From: Clytia hemisphaerica
Lineage: Eukaryota; Cnidaria; Hydrozoa; Leptothecata; Clytiidae
Direction: 5' to 3'
Length of the DNA: 64,000 nt
Assembly: GCA_902728285.1 (NCBI GenBank)
Contig: CACVBU010001018.1
Span: 127,372-191,371 of the forward strand
The stretch's first letter is position 1. Each line of letters opens with the position of its first letter. The position numbers and the translations under genes are program-made. Shown in pieces: positions 10,916 to 20,153 of this stretch. The notes below the pieces were generated by a model, which was not told the origin of the DNA, ran no database searches, and saw nothing but the letters and a program-made list of their open reading frames with translations.

Positions 10916-11566
10916 TTGGAGTCAGAAACTACTGCCAAAGCTAAAGAGGAATTGAAGCAAAAACTTGAAAAGATGAAAGACAAGAAGCAAACAATGGGTG
11001 ATTGTCTCCAACAAGCAAAGCTTTTTTATAAAGATGTTATTGATGAAGATGAAGCGAGCGTTGAATTAAATAAGAAAACTTTCAACGAAGCGCGAAATAT
11101 TCTCGCTGAAAAGGAAGAGCAGCTCATTGTTCAAGTTCAAGCCCAAAGCATGTTAAAAGGTGAAAATCTTGATAAATTCTCAAAGGCTGTTCATGCAGTC
11201 ACTCAGACAGCAAATTATGTGGAATCTGTCGTGAAGGAAAATTGTGATGATCTGGAGATGATTAGTGATATGTCCAAACAGATGGATAAAGTCTTCCAAG
11301 AATATTATCTTGATGAACCTTTATCGTACACTCAGTTTCCAGTGGGCCTTCACTATTCTTCAGAAAATTCTTTTTTCTGCAGAGCTCCCAATGTAATCAG
11401 ATTTTCTGTAAATCATCGATTGCCACGAATGTTACGCAAACAATATATGAAAAGTTCTAGGCAAAAGCCCAATTCATTGGCTTTCCATATGGACCTCCAA
11501 CATCGGCATCTTCACCCTCAATATTTGGATATCATCAAACAACAATTCAACGCCTTTACACTGTAA
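10916..11566 (+). pseudogene. TRIM-like coiled-coil fragment D1, 5' end lost at a transposon terminus
   Basis: An uninterrupted 216-residue frame aligns with the part of the TRIM gene at 18334-19197 after B-box 2. Shared features are AKEELKQKLEKM, a Glu/Lys-rich coiled coil (about residues 5-80), a TQTANYVESVVKENCDDL block (paralogue SQSVQYVESILNENCDDL), then a short C-terminal region. RING and B-boxes are missing: homology starts exactly where a CACTG-type terminus ends. No B30.2/SPRY or NHL domain follows, and the sister gene also lacks one. The apparent GTG start lies inside the transposon terminus and is unlikely to be used. An expressed fragment cannot be excluded. Confidence 0.75.
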
Positions 11567-12181
11567 ATTTCGCTTATGGGCAGACATTGTTGAGCTAGAA
11601 ATATGTATTGTGTGACAACTGTCTTTTACATGGTATACAACATGGTTCGAACCCCCCCCCTTTCTTAATGGGGAATGACACTTTCCGAAAAAATGAAGAA
11701 GGGGGATCAGAAATTTTCATGAAAAAGGGGGGATAGAAAGGAAGGGGATAGTTTAAGAAGGGGGAAGGGGGCTTACATATTATATTGTAGATTATTTTCA
11801 AGCACTGTTATTAAATTTGGTCTTCATGAAAGGAAGTTTTTTTTAGTGTAGTGTGAGTCAAAAAGAAGAAAGAAGTTTATTATTTCGCTTTCTCTCTCTA
11901 AAGAAACTTCACATAAATTTGCTAGCTATTTTTGTCCAAAATCCTACGCATTTTTAAAGGTTGAGGGATGCCAACAGGGGGAACATTTATAAAGGGGGAC
12001 CCTTTTCAGCACTATGTACAAGCGAAATTCCAAGCCCACTGGCCGTTTTCTGATCTACAAATTGAGTTTTAGCTGGTTGCCTCCGCCATCGGACCTCTTA
12101 AAGTTTTATTGATGATGTAAATAATTAAAAAAAGCTCTAAGATAAAAAGAATGGAGCTTATCTTTGTTATAGAGGGAATAT

Positions 12182-12431
12182 ACACGCTTTTTTATAAAAA
12201 CAATTTAATTTTGGATCAGGCTAGGCTGTTCTTCAGTTTTTGAAATTTTAAGGCTTAAATGTTCTGGCGATGTTGTTCTTAATAAGGATTTAAAAACTGT
12301 TAGAATCTGTTAAGATTCGGTACTTATAGTAATTTCTGAAATCTGAGGCTCAGATTGTTCTTAATTCTTAGGTTTTAGGCAATTTTCAGCCTCACGTTCT
12401 TATAAAGTTTATCTTATAAAGAACTCGTATA
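12182..12431. mobile_element. Degenerate element of the ACACG-TTTTTTATAA family
   Basis: Starts ACACGCTTTTTTATAA and ends in a loosely complementary CTTATAAAGAACTCGTAT. Several TTCTTAATAAGG-type motifs lie inside. Better preserved relatives are at 33788-33983 and 45306-45598. Duplicated with its block near 15672-15920. Confidence 0.4.
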
Positions 12432-12469
12432 GTTTTTGACTGATTCAGTCTATTGTTTACAACGCTGTC

Positions 12470-12664
12470 TGCACCCCAAAATGTAGGTTAACCCCAAAAT
12501 TTAAGTTTCCAGTTTGGCGTTCTCTACAATTCTTTATATGTTTTTGAGCGGTCGAATAAACTCTTTTAATTGATAGCGTTTAAGAGTGTGTGATTGCCAA
12601 AAATCATGAATATTAATATATATAATAGAAAGTTATGAATGAAAAACCTACATTTTGGGGTGCA
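12470..12664. mobile_element. MITE with TGCACCCC ends, 195 bp
   Basis: TGCACCCCAAAATGTAGGTT at 12470 is matched by its complement ending at 12664. A second internal CCCCAAAATTTAAG lies near the left end. No coding potential. Duplicated at 15964-16158, same length, as part of the block duplication. Confidence 0.8.
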
Positions 12665-12755
12665 GTGACATTTCTCTTATAAAACTTATAATTATCTAAT
12701 AAAATAGAAATCAATTTTTTGGACCTTCCTAGCTGCAGATTGCGTATTAGCAATG

Positions 12756-14649
12756 TTCAAAACATGACCAGTCCAGCTTTTGATTTTTGCTGTTTCTCAT
12801 TTTTCTTCCTTTTCTATTTCCATTCTATAATTATCATAAGTTAGGTCCAATATTAATGGTGCTATTATTGTTTATAAGAACAAACTATATAAGAACATGA
12901 GGCTTCGATGGCAAAATTATTTAAAATATTGTAAGAACATTAAAGCTTTGTGGACTCTAAAACACCAAGTTCTTAGGAAGTGCACGAAAAAAATCAAAAT
13001 GGTACCAAAGTAAGAATATTCTAAGAAAATTTTTATAGGCTTAAAAGTTAAAAAGTTAAGAACATCCAAAGGCTTTAAAAGTTTTGGATCTTCTTGTAAA
13101 AAACATGTAGTTTTTTTGACTTGCACAACCCACGAGTTACGAATGGGAACTTTAAGGATTCGATGTAAGTAGATTTAAAGTTAGTATAGAATTGTATTTC
13201 TTAAGTGTAAGGTTCAAAAGTTATTTTTCTATTATATGTAATTTTGCAAATGAGAAAAAGCACTAATTTTTTATGATTTGTAAATTTTGATTATTAAGAA
13301 TTTTCTATAGTCACTACAACTTATTTCTTATCAAATATATGATTTTGTCAATTGAAAAACTAAAAAATCGAGAAAAAATGGAAATTATTATAATCTGATG
13401 TTTGCATTTGTAGGGTGTTGTAAGTAGTAAAGTAAATGAAAATAAGCAATGTCTACAATAAAGTACCGAAAATGGATCATTTATAATGAACGTTTGTTTT
13501 TATAAAATCGTTAAAAGTATTCGTAAAAAATATTCGTTGAAAAGATAATTTTGAGTGAAATAATTTCAGGATAAAATTGTTCTCTAAAATTCAAAAACAT
13601 GAAGATGAAGATGAAGATTTTCTTCTGCATCAAAATCTTTTCGTTACTTTTTTTGAAATTTTGAGAAATGCTGATTTATTTTGAAATTAATAAAAAAGTT
13701 TTTCTATCTTTTTCTATCTTCCTATACAGCAGATCGTCCATTTTTAGCGATTTATCGCCGATTTGGACCGTAGAGTTTGATCGCTTTATCATGGGTTTAA
13801 AGATTTTTTTGACTTTTTTTTCAATATAATGCGTTATATACTCTTTTGCTGGGGTTTGGGTTGTCCTTATCAAATTATGAGTATAAATGTTAAATGAAGT
13901 CGTTCATAATTTTTGATCTGCCAATTTTAAATTCAGTCAAAAACTAAGAACTTAATAACTCGACTTTGGAAAAGAGTTTTTTAGAAGTTTTGCTCAGGAT
14001 CAATGAAGGAATCTACAACAAAAAATATAAAACCTTTAAGATTTAGCAAATCCAGGATTAAGCCTCATATTGTTCCTATAAAAGAAAGAGAGCTTGCCTC
14101 AAAGTAGGCTTGAAACTGTCACCTATTTTTTTCTTATATTTATTTTTCAATAAATTTTACAGGCAAAAAAAAATCAAAAGCAAAGAAATGGCAGAGCAAG
14201 GAATATTCCCTGTCTTTCGATATACTGGTGGCAGTGTGAACACTATACTCAAAGAGTTAGCAGTATACTCTGGTATACTCGATAAATGGCTTGCGTAAAT
14301 GTAATGAAGCTCAATCGTTCTATAGTAAAGATTACAAGAGTAACTTTTGTTTTCGACCCCTTGCATTTGCCACCAATCACAAGTGAAAAATACCCCGTTC
14401 ATTTGCCAGGATGTGCCTGACTGAACTACTAACTAACAAACAATTCTTGATCTACAAGTGGGAATATCTAACCAAACTACGTTTATAGCTTAAATGCTCC
14501 AACTTGATTTTTTTAATAATGAACTATACTGTATAGATGAACCCATAGTCTGTGGCCAGATCAGAAAATTATTATTTTTCACCCGGTTGGTTTCCAGAAA
14601 CTCTACATTTTTTTATTTTTGCCTGACAGCAAAATTTTTCTACATTTTT
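12756..14649. other. Gene-poor stretch between the two TRIM fragments
   Basis: AT-rich. Near 12860-13120 there is a weak relative of the TATAAGAACA family, sharing GAGGCTTCGATGGC with 33815-33840. A 62-codon frame at 14110-14298 has no recognisable motif. Nothing else supported. Confidence 0.45.
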
Positions 14650-14856
14650 TAAATGCATGTGGAAGAAAATGTCAAGTTAAAGACAAACATCTTCCACATT
14701 TTAAACGCACAGGGGAAAAAATGTCCAAGTTCACAGCAAAAACTTCCACGTTTTAAAGCACGTGAAAGAAAATGTCCAAATTCACAGCAAAAATTTCCAC
14801 GTTTTAAACGCATGTGGAAGAAAATATCCAAATTCACAACCAAAAGTTTTCCACGT
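14650..14856 (+). repeat. About four 54-bp tandem repeats
   Basis: Units carry TGTGGAAGAAAATGTCCAA, TTCACAGCAAAAA and CTTCCACGTTTTAAA. The unit is 18 codons long, so long frames stay open on both strands. The array runs directly into TRIM fragment D2. It most likely arose by replication slippage. Confidence 0.85.
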
Positions 14857-15198
14857 TTTCTCAAAGGCTGTCCATGCAGTCACTCAGACAGCAAATTATG
14901 TGGAATCTGTCGTGAAGGAAAATTGTGATGATCTGAAGATGATTAGTGACATATGTCCAAACAGATGGATAAAGTCGTCCAAGAATATAATCTTGCTGAA
15001 CCTTTATCGTTTACTCAACAACCGCTCGAATACTATTATGGGGAATCAGACCAGCATATCTTCTGCAGAAATCCCGATGTGATCAGATTTTCTGTAAATC
15101 ATCGAATGCCACGAGTGTCACGTAAAAGTTATCAGAGTTTATTTGCGCAAAAGCCAACTTCACTGGCTTTCCATATGGAAAGCAAGAAAGGGGGATAG
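14857..15198 (+). pseudogene. TRIM-like coiled-coil fragment D2, frameshifted
   Basis: Paralogue of D1: TQTANYVESVVKENCDDL is identical, followed by SKQMDKVVQEYNLAEPL and NPDVIRFSVNHRMPR. Against D1, two extra bases near 14950 (GTGACATATG versus GTGATATG) shift the frame. The C-terminal 30 or so residues of D1 are deleted, so reading stops at 15196-15198. The coiled coil upstream of the VESVV block is replaced by the 54-bp array. No RING or B-box remains. Clear pseudogene. Confidence 0.85.
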
Positions 15199-15963
15199 TT
15201 TAAGAAGGGGTTAGTCTAAGAAGGGGGCTTACACATATATTGTAGATTATTTTCAAGCATTGTTATGAAATTTGGTCTTCATGAAAGGAAGTTTTCTGTT
15301 AGTGTAGTCTGAGTCAGAAAGAAGAAAGAAGTTTATTATTTCGCTTTCTCTCTAAAGAAACTTCACATAAATTTGTTACCTATTTTTGTCCAAAATCCTT
15401 GGGATAGACATTTTTAAAGGTTGGGGGATGCCAAGAAGGGGGAATATTTGTAAAGTGGGACCCTTTTCAGCACTATGTACAAGCAAAACTCCAAGCCCAC
15501 TGACCGTTTTCTGATATACAAATTGAGTTTTAGCTGGTTGCCACCGCAATTTTTTTAAACCTCTACCATCAAACCTCTCGTTAAAGGTTTATTGATGATG
15601 TAAATAATTAAAATGCAACAAAAAATGTTCTAAGATAAAAAGAATGGAACTTATCTTTGATTATAGAGGGAATATACACGCTTTTTTATAAGAACAATTT
15701 AATTTTGGATCAGGCTAGGCTGTTCTTCATTTTTTGAAATTTTAAGGCTTAAAATGTTCTTGCGATGTTGTTCTTAATAAGGGTTTAAAAACTGTTAGAA
15801 TCTGTTAAAATCGGTACTTATAGTAATTTCTGAAATCTGAGGCTCAGATTGTTCTTAATTCTTAGGTTTTGGGCAATTTTCAGCCTCGCATTCTTATAAA
15901 TTTTATCTTATAAAGAACTTGTATAGCTTTTGACTGATTCAGTCTATTGTTTACAACACTGTA

Positions 15964-16158
15964 TGCACCCCAAAATGTAGGTGAACCCCAAAATGTAGGT
16001 TTCCAGTTTGGCGTTCTCTACAATTCTTTATATGTTTTTGAGCGGTCGAATAAACTCTTTTAATTGATAGCGTATAAGAGTGTGTGATTGCCAAAAATCA
16101 TAAATATTAGTATATTTATTAGAAAGTTATGAATGAAAAACCTACATTTTGGGGTGCA
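15964..16158. mobile_element. MITE with TGCACCCC ends, second copy
   Basis: Same ends and same 195-bp length as 12470-12664. Located at the equivalent place in the duplicated block, so it predates the duplication. Confidence 0.8.
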
Positions 16159-16235
16159 GTGACATTTCTCTTATAAAACTTAGAATTATCTAATAAAATA
16201 GAAATCAACTTTTGGACCTTCCTAAGTGCAGATTT

Positions 16236-16589
16236 TCGTTGGATGTTTTCCTTAAATTTTCCTTGTTTTTTTTCACATAAAAACATTATTAATATCAACC
16301 ATATTTTAATTGTCAAAAAAACTGAATTTTGAAGCCTGAACTTTCTAAAAATCTACGGAATAGATGAAGGGCATAGGAAAAATAGGTTTTCTTGAATTTC
16401 TCGAGCTGTACTTTATATTTTTTCATGAAATTGTGGACACTGATGCAAAATGGCAATATCTAAAATGTGACAGAGCCCGATTTTCAATAAACATACTTTT
16501 CCGGCCGAAAATGCTGGAAAACTGTTTTTTTTTGGCATTTTCTCGAGATTTCATAATTAGTTTTTTCTGAATTTTTGCAAAAAAAAAAA
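16236..16589 (+). mobile_element. Candidate poly(A) retroposon inserted into copy 2
   Basis: In copy 1, GCAGATT joins GCGTATTAGCAAT directly at about 12740-12757. In copy 2 the same two sequences are about 354 bp apart, and the extra segment ends in a run of 11 A. An insertion ending in poly(A) at a precise junction suggests a retroposed sequence. No clear target duplication or internal promoter boxes were seen. Confidence 0.5.
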
Positions 16590-17068
16590 GCGTATTAGCA
16601 ATTTGTTGTTGTTTTTTTTATCCTGTTTTTATTACCACAATTCATATTCTATCATCATTTTATTTACACCAATCCAAACTAATCTTATAAACTGTAAATG
16701 TATGCTTCGCCAATCCTGTAGAATTATAAGAAAAACATAAATTTTTAAGGGAAAATTTTTCCTATCAAAGTTACTAGGTTATAAACATGAATTTTTTGAA
16801 TTTTTCTATAACATGAGATTTATTTAGCACAGGCGGCCTATGGATATATTTTTCAAGCGTCTTTTTTTAATTCTGGCATTTGAAGTACAATAATTTTCGG
16901 ACAACAATTTTCTTATGAACAATTAATTTTTATAAACTTTAAATTTAATTTTTTAATAACGAAAATCTTACAATTAAACTGAAAATAACTATGCTCAGTA
17001 CTTGTTTATTATTATTTCATTGTTTTGTTGTTTTGTTTGGGGTTTCAAAAGATTAATGAATTTGAAAG

Positions 17069-17250
17069 ATGCATGAGAGTTACAAAGTTACTTTTATGGT
17101 CGTATCAACCCTTATTATTATAACCCTACCGGTATTGAGTCATTGTTTCAATGCTGTCAAGAATTTAATGAATATTTGCTTTACACATTTTGTGAAATTT
17201 ACGTTGAAAAACTCTGCAAAATTGTCACTTTTTCTCGCAAATTCTAAAAT
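17069..17250 (+). other. Putative 5' leader exon of TRIM gene 1
   Basis: An open segment ends at a good donor (GTAAGT at 17251), and an acceptor (CACTAG) ends at 17400, one base before the TRIM ATG at 17402. Splicing joins in frame, adding about 61 residues with a hydrophobic run (TFMVVSTLIIITLPVL). Either it is an alternative N-terminus with a membrane anchor or it is plain 5' UTR. It is also duplicated, so conservation alone does not show coding. Confidence 0.4.
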
Positions 17251-17401
17251 GTAAGTGTCCATTGATAATAGTTAATTAAAAGTATTCGTCTTTTATTATT
17301 CTTTTAGATAAAAAGTGGAAAATACGAAACTATAAAATGAAAAAGTAAATAACATAATACTATCAGCTGCTTCCAATAAATAATCCTGAACTGTCACTAG
17401 A

Positions 17402-19197
17402 ATGGCTGGTGTGGAAGTTGGACAAGAGTTGGAATGTTGCGTTTGTTTGGATCAATTTGTAAAACCAAAGCTTTTGGATTGTATGCACACTTTATGTGAG
17501 GGATGTATCGACAAACTGATTCAGAGTGGAACTGTGAAATGCCCTGAATGTCGAGAAGAAACCAAGGTTTGTTTCAATATTTTACTGATCTTACTGAATA
17601 TTACTTTTAACTGCTTTTACCGCTTCTCTAAGATCAATCATAAAACATCACTGGTGTCTGTGATCGATACAGTGCAGTCAGAATAATACACCTATCAACC
17701 TTAAACAGCAAGGTCATTAGGGACTGGTAATAAATTTACAGAAAATTATTCTTTTTCAACACTTTGCATTTTCAAGCGATATCTTCAAACGAAAGCAGCA
17801 CAGAAGCTTATTCTAGCAAAAACTTTATTCTCGCTGAGGGAATCTTTGCGGTGGAGCGCAAACAATTTCTAGCTGTTCCTGCGTTTGAATTGAGCCATTC
17901 GCTTATAGATTGACATCAAAATGATGATATAAAAATTATAAAAGATGTGCACATAGAAGGTGTCGTCAGTGTTTTTTTGAGCTCTATGTTTAAGCGATTG
18001 AAATAACAACCAATAGATTTAAATAGACTAATTAAGAAAATTGCTTCTAGACAGGACAATTAGTATAAATCACTAAGGATCAGTACTCTTACTACTACTG
18101 TAACTTTGCAATTTTTATAAGTCTCCTCTCAAGCTTGCCGCGTCGCTTAACTGTTTATAGATGTATATAGATTACTTATATATGTTATAGGTCCCTAATG
18201 GTGCAGCTGAGCTATCTACCAATTATATTGCACAAAATATTATCGAAAAAGTGAAAATGCTGCAAAGAAAGGCCCATTCTGTCAAGATTGTGTCGCCGAG
18301 TCTCCTGCTTCAAACCATTGCGAAACTTGTGTTTTGAGTTTATGTAAAAAATGCACTGAATATCATCAGAGTTGTGTTCGCTTTGTTGGTCATAAAATTA
18401 TTGACATACAAAATGTCACGAAAAAAATTTCTAGTCCGAAGCGTTACTGTCCGAAACATAATGAGCTGTTGAAATATTTTTGTAAGCAATGCAAGGTTGT
18501 CGTATGTAATGATTGTTGTATGATAAGTGCACAACATAAAAATCATGATATTACATTGGTGTCGGAAGCTATCGACACAGCCAAAGAAGAATTAAATCAA
18601 AAGCTCAAGAAGATGAGTGAGAGTGAGTTAACAATGGTTCAATGCCTTGGAAAAGTCAAAGAAATTCACCAAAAAGTTGCTGCAGAAGAGGAAAACAATG
18701 CTAATATGATCAAACAAGCTTTTGATGAAATAAGAGTTGTTCTTGCCAAGAAGGAAGAAGAACTGGTGAAACAGCTTCCAACAATTAAAGCAGACGAAAA
18801 GGAGAAGCTTAAATTTGACAGATTTTCAACAGCAACCAGCAAAGTTTCCCAATCTGTACAATACGTTGAATCTATCCTGAATGAAAATTGTGATGATCTA
18901 GATATCATATGTGATCTCACAAAACAATTGGATGAAATCTGCAAGGAATACAGTTTGAATGGTACGTTTATTGTATCTTCTACACCTCTACCTTTATATT
19001 TGCAACTGAAAGGAAAATCAACGAACCCACCTCTTCTGATCCTCAAGAGTAAGGCAATGTTAACACTGTATCATAAAAATGCGCTCTCAGGAAGTTCGCT
19101 GGGCTTTGATATGGGCTTCGAAAAGCATTCACTCAATCCTAGAAGGGATGCATTGATAATGATATCTGAGCAAATAGGAACCTTTTCATTATCATAA
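17402..19197 (+). CDS. TRIM-like RING / B-box 1 / B-box 2 / coiled-coil protein, one-base frame break
   Basis: Probably a RING-type E3 ubiquitin ligase. Exon 1 (17402-17566, phase 0) is a C3HC4 RING with metal ligands C12, C15, C27, H29, C32, C35, C47 and C50. The intron is 17567-18190 (GTTTGT to TTATAG). Exon 2 (18191-19197) encodes B-box 1 (FCQDC, HCETC, LCKKC), B-box 2 (YCPKHNELLKYFCKQC, CNDCC, HKNHD) and a Glu/Lys-rich coiled coil from about TAKEELNQKLKKM, then a short C-terminus without SPRY or NHL. Exon 2 begins in one frame but the B-boxes lie in another. The tandem copy has GTGAAAAATG where this has GTGAAAATG (near 18251-18259), so one A is missing. That is either a null allele/pseudogene or a sequencing error in an A-run. 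ATG 17402 follows an acceptor. Confidence 0.8.
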
Positions 19198-19805
19198 TAT
19201 TTTGTGTAACCAGTATTGGATGATAATTATAAACAAAATAACTAAAACAATGATACATACATAATCATATATCACTTATATTTTGAATAATTTTTGTTTT
19301 ATAGCATTTTGATATCGTATATTTTATAAATATTTGTTGTTGTTTTTTTATCCTGTTTTTATTGGCACGATTGATATTCTACCATTATTTTATTTACACC
19401 AATCCGAAATAATCTTAAAAACTGTAAATTTATGCTTCGCCAATCCTGTAGAATTATAGGAGGATAAAAATCATACATTTTTAAGGTAAAATATGAATGA
19501 AATTTTTTCCTATCAAAGTTACTAGGTTATAAACATGAATTTTTTGAATTTTTCTATGACATGAGATTTATTTAGCACAGATGGCCTATGAATATATTTT
19601 TCAAGCGTCTTTTTTTAATTGTGGCATTTGAAATACAATAATTTTCGGACAAAAATTTGCTTATAAACAATTAATTTTTATAAACTTTAAATTTTATTTT
19701 TCAGTAACGAAAATCTTACAATTACACTGAAATTAACTATATGCTTATTACTATTCATTATTGTTTCATTGATTTTGTTGTTTTTTTTGGGGTACCAAAA
19801 GATTA
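19198..19805. other. 3' flank of TRIM gene 1 and upstream region of copy 2
   Basis: From about 19330 it repeats 16600-17060. No gene seen. Confidence 0.6.
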
Positions 19806-20002
19806 ATGAATTTGAGAGATGCATATGAGAGTTACAAAGTTACTTTTATGGTCGTATCAACCCTTATTATTATAACCCTACCGGTATTGAGTCATTGTTT
19901 CAATGCTGTCAAGAATTTAATGAATATTTGCTTTACACATTTTGTGAAATTTGCGTTGAAAAACTCTGCAAAATTGTCACTTTTTCTCGCAAATTCTAAA
20001 AT
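19806..20002 (+). other. Putative 5' leader exon of TRIM gene 2
   Basis: Copy of 17069-17250 with an earlier in-frame ATG at 19806. Donor GTAAGT at 20003; acceptor ends at 20152. The join to ATG 20154 is again in frame, and the hydrophobic run is identical. In copy 1 a 2-base loss puts the upstream ATG out of frame but leaves a later ATG. Confidence 0.4.
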
Positions 20003-20153
20003 GTAAGTGTCCATTGATAATAGTTAATGAAAAGTATTCGTCTTTTATTATTCTTTTAGATAAAAAGTGGAAAATACGAAAGTATAAAATGAAAAAGTAA
20101 ATAACTTAATACTATCAGCTGCTTCCAATAAATAATCCTGAGCTGTCACCAGA

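Larger units (their letters stand above)
11177..12755 (+). repeat. Segmental duplication block, copy 1 (pairs with 14857-16600)
   Basis: From TTCTCAAAGGCTGT in the TRIM fragment to GCGTATTAGCAAT past the 3' flank, this block is repeated at 14857-16600. The shared flank includes CTTCATGAAAGGAAGTTTT, a TCAGGCTAGGCTGTTCTTC segment and the MITE at 12470-12664. Copy 1 holds a purine-rich patch (11640-11790) and about 240 bp of coding sequence missing from copy 2. Confidence 0.85.
14857..16600 (+). repeat. Segmental duplication block, copy 2
   Basis: Parallel to 11177-12755, with the TRIM tail, flank and 195-bp MITE. It contains an extra segment at 16236-16589 and lacks the purine-rich patch. Confidence 0.85.

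Noticed and set aside
11640-11660. GGTTCGAACCC, like a tRNA T-arm
   Set aside because: No acceptor stem, anticodon arm or A box around it; it is the edge of a C-rich low-complexity patch.
14110-14298. 62-codon frame ending VFRYTGGSVNTILKEL
   Set aside because: Short, isolated, no known motif or exon partners.
14653-14864. Open frames on both strands over the 54-bp array
   Set aside because: Unit length divisible by three keeps frames open on both strands; no evidence of coding.
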